Of a stretch of DNA of 57,423 bases, positions 8,679 through 17,695 are shown one piece after another (position 1 is the stretch's first letter; every line of letters begins with the position of its first letter). The notes under the pieces were generated by a model. That model saw nothing but the letters and a program-made list of their open reading frames with translations, was not told the DNA's origin and made no database searches. The position numbers were made by a program, and so were the translations under genes. Location of the stretch: positions 1 through 57,423 of the forward strand of contig CANQED010000015.1 in the NCBI GenBank assembly GCA_947594425.1. Reading direction: 5' to 3'. The stretch is from an uncultured Ruminiclostridium sp. (lineage in GTDB: Bacteria; Bacillota; Clostridia; Oscillospirales; Ruminococcaceae).

Positions 8679-11600
8679 TTACTTTTCGGGCTTGTAGTAC
8701 TCTACGAGACCTACAAGATCGTCATAGCGCTGCTTGGAGTTAGCGACAGCCTTATCAAACAGTGCGTTAGCTCTGTCGGGATTAGCACGCATAAGCGAGT
8801 TGTAACGAACCTCTCTCATCATAAACTCCTTATAGTCGCCTGTAGGAGCCTTGCTGTCGAGAGTGAACGGATTAGTTCCCTCGGGAGCGGCGGGGTTAAA
8901 TCTGAACAGGTGCCAGTAACCTGCCTGTACAGCCTCTTTCTCAACCTTTTGAGCGATGGTCAGACCGCCCTTGATACCGTGGTTAATGCAGGGAGCGTAT
9001 GCTATCACGAGCGACGGACCGTCATATGCCTCAGCCTCTGCGATAGCCTTAAGGCACTGGTTCATATCCGCGCCCATAGCTATCTGAGCTACATATACAT
9101 AGCCGTACTTCATAGCTATGCCCGCGAGGTCTTTCTTCTTAACGTCCTTACCGCCTGCGGCAAACTGTGCAACGGCGCCGATGTTGGTAGCCTTAGACGC
9201 CTGTCCGCCTGTGTTGGAATAAACCTCGGTATCGAATACGAACACGTTGACATTCTTGCCGGATGCGAGAACGTGGTCAACACCGCCGTATCCTATATCG
9301 TATGCCCAGCCGTCGCCGCCGAATATCCAGTTGGACTTCTTAGCGAGGTAGTCCTTAGCCTTGAGCACAGCCGCCTTTTCGGGCTTATCGCACGGGCAAG
9401 CCTCGAGAGCTGCGACTAATTCCTTAGTAGCCGCCGCGTTAGCCTTGCCGTCGTTTGCGGTCTCAAAGTATGCGTCTATCTTAGCCTTAACGTCGGGATT
9501 TTCTGCCTGCTCATAAAGCGCCTTAAGCTGAGCCTGCGCTCTGCCTCTTAAGGTATCCTGAGCGATAAACATACCGAGCCCGTACTCTGCGTTATCCTCG
9601 AACAGCGAGTTGCCCCAAGCGGGACCCTTGCCCTCTTTATTAACGGTGTAAGGAGTCGAGGGAGCGGAGCCGCCCCATATGGACGAGCAGCCCGTTGCGT
9701 TGGCGATGTACATTCTGTCACCGAACAGCTGGGTTATCAGCTTAGCGTAAGGAGTTTCGCCGCAGCCTGCGCATGCGCCCGAGAATTCGAGCAGCGGCTG
9801 CTTGAACTGCGAGCCCTTAACGGTAGTCTCTTTAAACTTCTCGTGTACCTCGGGCTTGTCGGATACGGTCATAGCATAATCAAATGCCGCCTGAGCCTCC
9901 ATCTGAGTGTCGAGAGGCTTCATAACTAGTGCTTTCTCCTTAGCGGGGCAGACCTGCGCGCACACGCCGCAGCCTGTGCAGTCGAGCACCGACGTTACCA
10001 TAGCAAACTTATATCCGCTGAGGCCTGTAGCGTCCTTAGCCTTAGTGCTTGCGGGAGCGTTAGCCGCCTCTTCTTCAGAAAGCACTACGGGACGGATAAC
10101 TGCGTGCGGGCAAACGAACGAGCACTGGTTGCACTGTATGCAGTTCTCGGGTATCCACTCGGGAACGTCAACCGCTATGCCGCGCTTCTCATATGCCGCG
10201 CTGCCCTGCGGGAACGTGCCGTCAGCCATACCTACAAAGGTGGATACGGGCAGCTTGTCGCCGCGCTGAGCGTTTACGGGGATAAGGATATTATTGACAA
10301 AATCAACAAGGTCTTTTCTCTCGCCCTCGGCGGTATGTACGGGGAGAGTGCCCTCTGCGTCAGCCCACGATGCGGGAACGTCTACCTTTATGACCTCGCC
10401 CGCGCCTCTTTCGATAGCGGCGTAGTTCATATTGACGATATCCTCGCCTTTCTTAGCAAAGGACTTGTATGCCGCCTGCTTCATATATTCGATAGCCTGA
10501 TCTGCGGGGATTATATTAGCTATGGAGAAGAATGCCGACTGGAGCACGGTGTTGGTCTTGTTGCCAAGGCCTATCTCCTTAGCTACCTTTATCGCGTTGA
10601 TGATGTAGAAGTTGATGTTATTCTTTGCGATGTATGCCTTAACGGGTGCGGGGAGCTTTTCGTCGAGCTCGTCTACGCTCCACTGGCAGTTCAGTAAGAA
10701 CGAGCCGCCCGGTATAACGTCCTCTACCATATCGTACTTGTCGATATACGAGGGGTTGTGGCAGGCTACAAAGTTAGCCTTATTTACAAAGTACGTAGAC
10801 TTTATGGGCGATTTGCCGAAACGCAGGTGCGAAATGGTAACGCCGCCCGACTTCTTCGAGTCGTATGCAAAGTATGCCTGAGCGTACATATCGGTGTGGT
10901 CGCCGATTATCTTGATGGAGTTCTTGTTAGCGCCGACGGTACCGTCAGAGCCGAGACCCCAGAACTTGCAGCAGGTAGTGCCCTCGGGAGTGGTGTTCGG
11001 GTTCTCGCCTATCGGCAGTGAAAGACCGGTAACATCATCCTCTATGCCGATAGTAAATCTCGGCTTCTCGCTGTTATTGTATACCGCGATGATCTGCGCG
11101 GGGTTGCAGTCCTTAGAACCGAGACCGTAACGACCCGAGTATACCGGAACGTCGGTAAACTTGCCCGCCTGCTTAAGAGCGGCAACGACGTCAAGATACA
11201 GCGGCTCGCCGAGCGCGCCGGGCTCTTTAGTCCTGTCGAGTACGGTTATCTTCTTAACGGTGTCGGGTATAGCGTCAACAAAAGCATTAACGCTGAACGG
11301 TCTGTACAGTCTTACCTTAACAAGACCGACCTTCTTGCCCTGTGCCGCCATATAGTCGATAGTCTCTTCTATCGTGTCGCATACCGAACCCATAGCGACT
11401 ATTACCTGCTCTGCGTCGGGTGCGCCGTAGTAGTTGAACAGCTTGTAGTCTGAGCCTATCTCGGCGTTTACCTTGTCCATATATTCCTGAACAATGGCGG
11501 GAGTAGCGTCATAGTACTTGTTGCTTGCCTCTCTTGCCTGGAAGAAAATGTCGGGGTTCTGCGCCGTGCCGTGGAGTACGGGGTGCTCGGGGTTGAGTGC

Positions 11601-12218
11601 TCTGTTGCGGAACGCGTCTACAGCCTCGTGGTCGAGCATCTTGTCGAGTGTATCATAATCCCAGACCTCTATCTTCTGTATCTCGTGAGAGGTCCTGAAG
11701 CCGTCAAAGAAATGCAGGAACGGAACTCTTGCCTTATATGTAGACAGATGAGCTACCGCGCCGAGATCCATAACCTCTTGAGGGTTAGTGGAGCACAGCA
11801 TAGCATAACCTGTCTGACGGCAAGCGTATATGTCGCTGTGGTCGCCGAATATCGAGAGTGCGTGAGACGCTACCGCACGCGCCGATACGTGTATAACGCT
11901 CGGAAGCAGCTCGCCCGCTATCTTGTACATATTCGGGATCATGAGCAGCAAGCCCTGAGATGCGGTGTAGGTAGTGGTGCATGCACCTGCCGCGAGCGAG
12001 CCGTGTACTGCGCCCGCCGCGCCTGCCTCGGACTGCATCTCTACGACCTTGACTTCTTGACCGTAGATATTTTTTCTTCCCGCCGTAGCCCAGGCGTCTG
12101 TTACCTCAGCCATAACGGAGGAAGGAGTTATGGGGTAAATAGCGGCAACATCGGTAAACGCGTATGAAACGTGACCGGCAGCGTTATTACCGTCCATAGT
12201 GAGTTTTTTTCTTCCCAT
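8679..12218 (-). CDS. nifJ: Pyruvate:ferredoxin (flavodoxin) oxidoreductase, single-chain
   Basis: Converts pyruvate and CoA to acetyl-CoA and CO2 while reducing ferredoxin; the central oxidative step of fermentation in anaerobic Clostridia. 1179 residues, the full homodimeric form. In order: pyrimidine-binding domain I (NAAGHVSYAFTDVAAIYPITPSS), domain II, the CoA-binding and EKR regions, two 4Fe-4S motifs (CIQCNQCSFVCP and CTGCGVCAQVCP, about residues 695-760), a further Cys-rich CAGCGETPYAKL segment, and the thiamine-diphosphate domain with GGDGWAYDIGYGG and VYSNTGGQASKAT. AAAGGAGG precedes the ATG by 8-9 bases. Has its own promoter and terminator. Codon choice looks optimised, consistent with high expression. 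Confidence 0.97.
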   Translation of the reverse strand: MGRKKLTMDGNNAAGHVSYAFTDVAAIYPITPSSVMAEVTDAWATAGRKNIYGQEVKVVEMQSEAGAAGAVHGSLAAGACTTTYTASQGLLLMIPNMYKIAGELLPSVIHVSARAVASHALSIFGDHSDIYACRQTGYAMLCSTNPQEVMDLGAVAHLSTYKARVPFLHFFDGFRTSHEIQKIEVWDYDTLDKMLDHEAVDAFRNRALNPEHPVLHGTAQNPDIFFQAREASNKYYDATPAIVQEYMDKVNAEIGSDYKLFNYYGAPDAEQVIVAMGSVCDTIEETIDYMAAQGKKVGLVKVRLYRPFSVNAFVDAIPDTVKKITVLDRTKEPGALGEPLYLDVVAALKQAGKFTDVPVYSGRYGLGSKDCNPAQIIAVYNNSEKPRFTIGIEDDVTGLSLPIGENPNTTPEGTTCCKFWGLGSDGTVGANKNSIKIIGDHTDMYAQAYFAYDSKKSGGVTISHLRFGKSPIKSTYFVNKANFVACHNPSYIDKYDMVEDVIPGGSFLLNCQWSVDELDEKLPAPVKAYIAKNNINFYIINAIKVAKEIGLGNKTNTVLQSAFFSIANIIPADQAIEYMKQAAYKSFAKKGEDIVNMNYAAIERGAGEVIKVDVPASWADAEGTLPVHTAEGERKDLVDFVNNILIPVNAQRGDKLPVSTFVGMADGTFPQGSAAYEKRGIAVDVPEWIPENCIQCNQCSFVCPHAVIRPVVLSEEEAANAPASTKAKDATGLSGYKFAMVTSVLDCTGCGVCAQVCPAKEKALVMKPLDTQMEAQAAFDYAMTVSDKPEVHEKFKETTVKGSQFKQPLLEFSGACAGCGETPYAKLITQLFGDRMYIANATGCSSIWGGSAPSTPYTVNKEGKGPAWGNSLFEDNAEYGLGMFIAQDTLRGRAQAQLKALYEQAENPDVKAKIDAYFETANDGKANAAATKELVAALEACPCDKPEKAAVLKAKDYLAKKSNWIFGGDGWAYDIGYGGVDHVLASGKNVNVFVFDTEVYSNTGGQASKATNIGAVAQFAAGGKDVKKKDLAGIAMKYGYVYVAQIAMGADMNQCLKAIAEAEAYDGPSLVIAYAPCINHGIKGGLTIAQKVEKEAVQAGYWHLFRFNPAAPEGTNPFTLDSKAPTGDYKEFMMREVRYNSLMRANPDRANALFDKAVANSKQRYDDLVGLVEYYKPEK

Positions 12219-12276
12219 GGGGATCGTCCTCCTTTATTTTTGGTACGAGCATATCTGCCCATACTGAATTATAATA

Positions 12277-12305
12277 ATTATACCATAAAGGCATAAGACT
12301 GTCAA
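12277..12305 (-). promoter_or_regulatory. Consensus sigma-A promoter of nifJ
   Basis: Minus strand TTGACA (12300-12305), 17 bases, TATAAT (12277-12282): both hexamers match consensus exactly and the preceding TATGG supplies a near extended -10. It separates nifJ transcription from the ibrB-like gene upstream. Confidence 0.92.
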
Positions 12306-12336
12306 GCAGTGAAGAGTCAATTTATGTATTTTCGCG

Positions 12337-12930
12337 CTATTTTGTCTTAGCGTCCACGACCTCCTCGTCGGACAAATAGCCCTCGCCGCAGAACACCTCG
12401 TCGCTCTCCTCCTGCGGCGCCCACGCCTCAGAAAAATCCACATCCTTAAACAGCGCGGCGAGCCCTGTTATCTGCTTTAGCCTTAATATCTCGTCGGTAT
12501 CCATGCCCAAATGCTTTGATATCCACTTATCTGAGCGGCCTAACTCGTGCAGCTCCTTTACAATATTGCTCATAAGGTCCACCACGTGCGAGCCGCGCGC
12601 CCTGTTGTGCCGTATCGTGCTCGCCATTCGCTGCGCGAGCGGCTTATTTATCACGCTTACGGGCAGCATGCCGTTCTCTCTGTCATATATGTCCTTATGC
12701 TCTAGCATAACGCGATAACGGTGAAAGCCGTCCACGATTATATACCTGTCGTCGTCCTTAGAATAATAGCACACTATCGGCATTGTGTACCCGTCCTGCT
12801 TTATGCTGTCATACAGCAGACTAAGCTCGGGCGGAGCGACCGCGTTGGGGTTATACGAATTAGGCACTATCTTCTCGATAGGCACCGCCTTTATGCTGTA
12901 TACGGGGCTGTTATACTCCAATCGGTTCAT
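12337..12930 (-). CDS. IbrB-like ParB/Srx-domain protein
   Basis: A 197-residue protein with a ParB/sulfiredoxin-fold domain (about residues 14-115: PIEKIVPNSYNPNAV, SIKQDGYTMPIV, the DGFHRY motif and RHNRARG), then a short helical region (LGRSDKWISKHLGMD) and an acidic tail. It matches IbrB, the partner of IbrA. The GGAGG site abuts the ATG at 12930 with no spacer, while the in-frame TTG three codons later (12921) is 9 bases from it; that TTG may be the real start. Overlaps the ibrA-like gene by 10-20 bases. In E. coli IbrA/IbrB are reported activators of eib genes; the biochemical role is unknown, and no eib-like gene is present here. Confidence 0.85.
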   Translation of the reverse strand: MNRLEYNSPVYSIKAVPIEKIVPNSYNPNAVAPPELSLLYDSIKQDGYTMPIVCYYSKDDDRYIIVDGFHRYRVMLEHKDIYDRENGMLPVSVINKPLAQRMASTIRHNRARGSHVVDLMSNIVKELHELGRSDKWISKHLGMDTDEILRLKQITGLAALFKDVDFSEAWAPQEESDEVFCGEGYLSDEEVVDAKTK

Positions 12931-14242
12931 CCTCCAAACTTTGATATTTTTTCTTTATTTCTCTTATATGCTCGCGCTGAGCCTTAGTATCGCCGAAACC
13001 CATGGTCTTGCAGGAGTGGTCGTTTTTCAGTATGCACACGCACATTCTTTTCCAGCTCGGAATGTCCCTTGTGGTGAGAATGTTGTCGGTGTCGTCGGGT
13101 ATCTCGCCGACAAACACCACCCGTGCCTTTTTATCCAGCGTATAATTAGACACGCCGTTGCGCCTGATATGATAGCCCTGCTCGACAAGCTCCGCTATCG
13201 TCTCCTCGGACAGCCCTCCGCCTATATTGTGCCAAAAGTCTATCGAGGTGTTGAACTTTTCGATATAATTGTCGCTCATCCTTTTGGGCAATGTCTTAAG
13301 CAAGAATTTAGTATAGCTGCGCCACGTGTGCCCGTCGGGCAGTTTTATCGACCTATAGGCTAACGCGTTAGTCCTGCCGTACAGCGCCGCAAAGTTAGCT
13401 CCCTGCACCCGCGCGAGCAGCTTTACCCACGTCTTGGGCTCTAGCACCCTATACAGGTGCAGGCTGTCGCGCGCGTATTCGTTAAACGGCGAGGCCACAC
13501 GCATTTGATCAGGTCTCAGCCCCGCCTTATAATACAGGTCGTATATCTTGTTGTATTCGTAGCCGAACTTATAATACGCGTGCCACACGTCGCTTACCAT
13601 CCAGTCGTACAAGGGCGATGCGACCCACACATCCTTAAAGCTCCTCGATATCCAGCAGGTGCCGTTATATCCGTACCGCTTATTCACTATGCCGTTGTAT
13701 CTTTTGAGCGACTCGCTCGCCCGTATACCGAGCAGACATACCGTCGGTCCTCCGCCGTGCGTCTCCTTATACCACCTGCCGAACTGCTTTGCGAGTTGCT
13801 CTTGGTGCATTTTGTACTTGTAATAATAAAACGGGTTGTTGTCGAGGCTTATCACGTACGGCTTTTTGGGCATATCCCTTACCCACACGTCTTTTTTCTT
13901 GTCGTCCCACGGGTACCAGAACATCTCATAATTGCCCAGCGCGGTGCGCGTCGCCATCGGCAGGCACACCCAGTACGGCTCGACAATGTCCGCGTACTTG
14001 TCGAACATCTCCTCGACGTGCTCTGTGGTATAAGAATACTGCGCCTCAAAGTCCTGATGAAACAGCCCTATCTTTTTCTTTATCCCGCGAGAGCGCATAT
14101 AGTCCGCCGTGAGGCTCAGCAGCAGGCTGCTGTCTTTTCCGCCGCTGAATGAAATATATATATTCTCAAATTCCTCAAAGATATAGTCCATCCGCTTAAT
14201 AAAGGCCTCATAGACGTCTATCCCGAGCCCGCTCTTTTTCAT
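12911..14242 (-). CDS. IbrA-like PAPS-reductase-family protein (DUF3440)
   Basis: A 443-residue protein with an N-terminal adenine-nucleotide alpha-hydrolase/PAPS reductase domain: the P-loop is IYISFSGGKDSSLLLSL (about 28-44). The C-terminal half carries the DUF3440 region with SIDFWHNIGGGLSEETIAEL and RDIPSWKRMCVCILKND. This domain arrangement is that of IbrA. Cysteines are present in the C-terminal segment (MCVCILKNDHSCKTMGFG). It overlaps the ParB-like gene downstream, so the two form a coupled pair inserted between nifJ and the VOR operon. Relatives occur on prophages and islands, and the fold is shared with DndC of DNA phosphorothioation; a DNA or RNA modification or defence role is only inference. 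Confidence 0.87.
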   Translation of the reverse strand: MKKSGLGIDVYEAFIKRMDYIFEEFENIYISFSGGKDSSLLLSLTADYMRSRGIKKKIGLFHQDFEAQYSYTTEHVEEMFDKYADIVEPYWVCLPMATRTALGNYEMFWYPWDDKKKDVWVRDMPKKPYVISLDNNPFYYYKYKMHQEQLAKQFGRWYKETHGGGPTVCLLGIRASESLKRYNGIVNKRYGYNGTCWISRSFKDVWVASPLYDWMVSDVWHAYYKFGYEYNKIYDLYYKAGLRPDQMRVASPFNEYARDSLHLYRVLEPKTWVKLLARVQGANFAALYGRTNALAYRSIKLPDGHTWRSYTKFLLKTLPKRMSDNYIEKFNTSIDFWHNIGGGLSEETIAELVEQGYHIRRNGVSNYTLDKKARVVFVGEIPDDTDNILTTRDIPSWKRMCVCILKNDHSCKTMGFGDTKAQREHIREIKKKYQSLEDEPIGV

Positions 14243-14303
14243 GCTCCCACCACCCTTGATGCCACATATGCAAGCTATTGCAGTTTGCGGTGAGTATTAT
14301 TCT

Positions 14304-14352
14304 GTCAAAATACGCCGCCGGCGCAAGGCTGCACTGCCTTTGCCGACGGCGG
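14304..14352 (-). terminator. Terminator of the VOR-type operon
   Basis: An imperfect GC-rich hairpin (arms 14315-14329 and 14336-14352, one bulge and one mismatch) is followed on the minus strand by TATTTT. It lies 7 bases after the last VOR gene and before the ibrA-like gene. The rest of 14243-14303 shows no clear promoter. Confidence 0.75.
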
Positions 14353-14358
14353 ATAATA

Positions 14359-14889
14359 TCAAAGCGACATACCAAGCTCTATAGCCTTAAGGTTTGCTTC
14401 GATAAGGTTAGCGCGTTTTGGAGGTATCACCTTTTCCATAGCCTTTTTAACGGTCTCGGGAGAGGTGATATCCGCTTCTTTAAGCAGCTTTCCGAGCAGT
14501 ATCATATTAGCCATGCCTTTCATGCCCTGCTCGTTAGCGAGAGTGGTGGCGGGGACGTAAAAGCACTTGATATCGTCTCTGTCGCACTTCTCTTCAATAA
14601 GCGAGCTGTCGATAAGAGCGATACCGCCCTTTACCACCGAGCCGATAAATTTGTCATAGCTCGGGGTGTTCATTACGATAAGTATATCGGGCTCGTCTAC
14701 TAAGGGCGAGCCTATCGGCTCGTCGCCTATACATACCGAGCAGTTGCAGGTGCCGCCGCGCATCTCGGGTCCGTATGAGGGCAGCCACGATACCTCTTTA
14801 TCCTCGTATAGGCCGAAATATGCGAGCAGCTTTCCCATAAAGAGTATGCCCTGTCCGCCAAAGCCCGCGAGCAAAATCTGATTTGTCAT
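14359..14889 (-). CDS. 2-oxoacid:ferredoxin oxidoreductase, gamma subunit
   Basis: 176 residues of the pyruvate/ketoisovalerate oxidoreductase catalytic (gamma) domain: N-terminal [20 protein letters not shown], then [13 protein letters not shown] and a late helical part. In four-subunit enzymes this subunit takes part in CoA handling and assembly with the other three. It overlaps the preceding gene by four bases (ATGA) with a strong AAGGAGG inside that gene's end. Last gene of the operon. Confidence 0.9.
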   Translation of the reverse strand: MTNQILLAGFGGQGILFMGKLLAYFGLYEDKEVSWLPSYGPEMRGGTCNCSVCIGDEPIGSPLVDEPDILIVMNTPSYDKFIGSVVKGGIALIDSSLIEEKCDRDDIKCFYVPATTLANEQGMKGMANMILLGKLLKEADITSPETVKKAMEKVIPPKRANLIEANLKAIELGMSL

Positions 14890-15626
14890 CTTACAGCGCC
14901 CTCCTTATACACACCGAGGGGATAATAGGGTATCATTTCGTCCCGTACTCTCTGCAACGCCTCTATCGGCGTCTTGCCCCAGTTTGTCGGGCAGGTGGAG
15001 AGCACCTCTATTATCGAAAAGCCCTGCTTGTTCTTCTGAAATTCAAAGCCCTTTCTTATCGCTTTCTTTGCAATGGCGATATTCTTCGGGTCGATAACGG
15101 TCACACGCTCGGCGAGCGCCACACCGCTGAGCTGCGAGAGCATCTCGCACACCCTTACCGGAAAGCCCTCAACGTCGGGATTTCTGCCATAAGGCGTAGT
15201 CTGCGTCACCTGTCCGGGCAGAGTGGTCGGAGCCATCTGTCCGCCGGTCATTCCGTAGGTGGTATTGTTGATAAATATTACGGTGATATTCTCGCCTCTT
15301 GTAGCGGCGTGTACTATCTCCGCAGTACCTATCGCCGCAAGGTCGCCGTCGCCCTGATAGGTGAACACGAACTTGTCGGGATTGGCGCGCTTTACGCCTG
15401 TCGCTACGGCGGGAGCGCGACCGTGCGCCGCCTCCATCATATCACATTCAAAATAATCATATGCCATGACCGAGCAGCCTACGGGGCATATGCCTATCGT
15501 ATCGCCCTCGATACCCATCTCGTCTATTACCTCGGATACCAGCCTATGTACTATTCCGTGCGTACAGCCGGGGCAGTAGTGGGTGGTCACGTCCGCAAGA
15601 GCGTGCGGTCTTTTAAATTCGGGCAT
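14886..15626 (-). CDS. 2-oxoacid:ferredoxin oxidoreductase, thiamine-diphosphate (beta) subunit
   Basis: 246 residues. Contains the TPP/metal-binding motif GDGDLAAIGTAEIVHA with downstream NNTTYGMTGGQMAPTT and the N-terminal YCPGCTHGIVHRLVSE cysteine segment typical of VOR/KOR beta subunits. Decarboxylates branched-chain or related 2-oxoacids with the alpha subunit, passing electrons to the ferredoxin subunit. One-base TGATG overlap with the gene upstream. The substrate (2-oxoisovalerate versus 2-oxoglutarate) cannot be fixed from sequence reading alone. Confidence 0.92.
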   Translation of the reverse strand: MPEFKRPHALADVTTHYCPGCTHGIVHRLVSEVIDEMGIEGDTIGICPVGCSVMAYDYFECDMMEAAHGRAPAVATGVKRANPDKFVFTYQGDGDLAAIGTAEIVHAATRGENITVIFINNTTYGMTGGQMAPTTLPGQVTQTTPYGRNPDVEGFPVRVCEMLSQLSGVALAERVTVIDPKNIAIAKKAIRKGFEFQKNKQGFSIIEVLSTCPTNWGKTPIEALQRVRDEMIPYYPLGVYKEGAVR

Positions 15627-16693
15627 CAGTCTTTACCTCCCATTTCTCTTATCTTGGCAAGTATCTCGGCGGGCTTGGGTATAACGCCGCCCGTCCTGCC
15701 GTAGAACTCAACGGGCTTAGAGCAGTTTATCGCGAGCTTGACGTCGTCTACCATCTGTCCCATAGACATCTCTACGACGAGCAGCTTTTTCGCATTTTCT
15801 GCGGCGGCCTGTATCTGCTTTACAGGGAAAGGCCACAGCGTCACGGGGCGGATAATGCCTACCTTGAGCCCCTCCTTGCGCGCCGATTCTACCGCGGACT
15901 TTGCAAGCCGCGCTGTAGAGCCGTATGCTACGACAACTATATCCGCGTCCTCGCAATAGTCGCTTACGGCCTCGCTGCGCTCCGCCTTTATCTTCTCGTA
16001 TCTCTTAAAGCGCGCGGTCACCTTGTCCTCAAGCTGATCGGGCTGCAAATAAAGCGAATTTATTATATTGTGCTTTCTTGCGTTTTTGTGTCCCGACGCC
16101 GCCCACGGCTTATTAGACGCGTCGGACATTTTAATTTCCGCGTCGTCGAACGCCACGGGCTCCATCATCTGACCGAGCAGTCCGTCCGCGAGTATCACTG
16201 CGGGCATTCTAAACTCGTCCGCCATATCAAAGGCCTTAGTGACGGTGTCCACCATCTCCTGCACCGACGCGGGCGCAAATACCAGCGCGTGGAAGTCGCC
16301 GTGACCTAGCGCGTGGGTCACCTGCCAGTAGTCGGCCTGCGAGGGCTGTATGCCGCCCAGTCCCGGACCGCCTCTTTGTACGTTGATTATAACGCACGGC
16401 AGATCCGAGCCCGCTATGTAGGATATACCCTCCGTCTTCAGCGATATTCCGGGCGAGGAGGAAGAGGTCATACATCTTATGCCCGAGCCCGCGCAGCCGT
16501 ATACCATATTGATAGCCGCCACCTCGGACTCAGCCTGTAAAAACGTACCGCCCACCTTAGGCATACGCTTTGACAGGTATGCGGAGATCTCCGTCTGCGG
16601 AGTTATCGGGTAGCCGAAAAAGCACTTGCACCCCGCTCTCAGCGCCGCCTCGGCGAGCGCCTCGTTTCCTTTCATTAGCTTTTTCTCCGCCAT
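15626..16693 (-). CDS. vorB: 2-oxoacid:ferredoxin oxidoreductase, alpha subunit (VorB-type)
   Basis: 355 residues. Opens with LMKGNEALAEAALRAGCKCFFGYPITPQTE, shown here only through its key parts GNEALAEAAL and YPITPQTEI; SSSPGISLKTEG, VQRGGPGLGGIQPSQ and a C-terminal domain ending in the NCSKPVEFYGRTGGVIP region follow. This is the pyrimidine-binding plus domain II subunit, and the pattern is closest to 3-methyl-2-oxobutanoate dehydrogenase VorB. It shares one base with the ferredoxin gene stop (TAATG). Confidence 0.9.
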   Translation of the reverse strand: MAEKKLMKGNEALAEAALRAGCKCFFGYPITPQTEISAYLSKRMPKVGGTFLQAESEVAAINMVYGCAGSGIRCMTSSSSPGISLKTEGISYIAGSDLPCVIINVQRGGPGLGGIQPSQADYWQVTHALGHGDFHALVFAPASVQEMVDTVTKAFDMADEFRMPAVILADGLLGQMMEPVAFDDAEIKMSDASNKPWAASGHKNARKHNIINSLYLQPDQLEDKVTARFKRYEKIKAERSEAVSDYCEDADIVVVAYGSTARLAKSAVESARKEGLKVGIIRPVTLWPFPVKQIQAAAENAKKLLVVEMSMGQMVDDVKLAINCSKPVEFYGRTGGVIPKPAEILAKIREMGGKD

Positions 16694-16905
16694 TACTCGT
16701 CACCTCCTACGGTTATCGCGCAGTCCGGACACATCACGGCACAAAGCGCACAGCCGATACACGCGCCGTCGTCTATACATACGGCGGTGTAATAGCCCTT
16801 TTTGTTCAGCTTTTCCGTCTGCAATTCGACTATCTTTTTCGGGCAGGCTGTAGTGCACAGCCCGCAGCCCTTGCAGTGGTCAAAGTCTACCTTCATCTTA
16901 GCCAT
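16693..16905 (-). CDS. Ferredoxin-like (delta) subunit with two 4Fe-4S clusters
   Basis: 70 residues with two CxxCxxCxxxCP motifs (CKGCGLCTTACP and CIGCALCAVMCP). It carries electrons from the oxidoreductase to external ferredoxin and is the first of the four tightly overlapping subunit genes. AAAGGAAC precedes the ATG. 63 bases separate it from the P-loop gene, with no terminator between. Confidence 0.93.
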   Translation of the reverse strand: MAKMKVDFDHCKGCGLCTTACPKKIVELQTEKLNKKGYYTAVCIDDGACIGCALCAVMCPDCAITVGGDE

Positions 16906-16968
16906 TTTACGACCGTTCCTTTCTTATTAGCTGTATTAATGCCGTTATACGGCAGAATTTACTTAAAA

Positions 16969-17619
16969 TTATTCCTCCCACGGCTTTTTGACAAATACCT
17001 TTACCGTAAAAGGCATGGGTACTCTGTCGGCGTACTCCTCTTTACAGCAGGTCGCCGCTATCGGCAATCCAGACAGCTTAGACAGCGTATCGGCGTACCT
17101 TAGCGAATTTTCCACGCATTTAGCGTCGGTCTCGTCGCCGAGGTTAGAATTATTGATTATCCCCGTGCACTTTAGCCCCGACGCATACTCTATCTCGCGC
17201 ATAAGCGTCAGCGCCTCTTCGGGTGCGGAAGTCAGATAGCGGTATTTATTTACCACATACAGCACCGTCGAATTGCCGCTGAGTACCTTTTGAAAGCGCC
17301 CGAGCGCCTTTGCGCCCTCGTCGTCGCCGCCTACGTCTATGACCACCTTGCCCTTTGTATCTCTAAGGCTCATAAGGTCAAAGTCAAGTGCCGGTATATC
17401 GAGGTTAGAATTAGCGTACACGGGCTTAAACAGCTCTACATTATTATTCTTAAAAAGCTGCTCAAAGTCCGCCGTCCTGAAGTACGGGTTCACTATGTCA
17501 AGGTCTACCACCGTAACATTTTCGCCCTTTTTTGCAAGGTCGAGCGCAATATTTACCGACACGTTTGTCTTTCCGCTGCCGTAATGCCCCGTTATCACAA
17601 TAAACTTCGGGATACTCAT
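16969..17619 (-). CDS. P-loop ATPase (MinD/CobQ-like) preceding the VOR genes
   Basis: 216 residues. Walker A is GHYGSGKTN (about 11-19); DLDIVNPYFRTAD gives the MinD/ParA-like second motif and VIDVGGDDEGAKAL the Walker B area. The family resembles cobyrinic acid/MinD-type ATPases of unknown role. It starts the transcript that continues into the four oxidoreductase genes, so a part in maturation or iron-sulfur/CoA loading of that enzyme is possible but unproven. GGAGG lies 11 bases before the ATG. Promoter at 17679-17707. Confidence 0.8.
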   Translation of the reverse strand: MSIPKFIVITGHYGSGKTNVSVNIALDLAKKGENVTVVDLDIVNPYFRTADFEQLFKNNNVELFKPVYANSNLDIPALDFDLMSLRDTKGKVVIDVGGDDEGAKALGRFQKVLSGNSTVLYVVNKYRYLTSAPEEALTLMREIEYASGLKCTGIINNSNLGDETDAKCVENSLRYADTLSKLSGLPIAATCCKEEYADRVPMPFTVKVFVKKPWEE

Positions 17620-17658
17620 CTATCCGCCATACCTCCGCAATATATAGGTTATTTTCAC

Positions 17659-17695
17659 AAAAAATGCGCTATAACATGATTATAGCACATTTTTT
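17659..17695 (-). terminator. Terminator of hpt-ftsH, overlapping the next promoter
   Basis: 16-bp arms (17659-17674 and 17680-17695) with one mismatch, loop CATGA, with T-runs on both sides, 22 bases after the ftsH stop. The same bases contain the -10 box of the following promoter. Confidence 0.8.
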
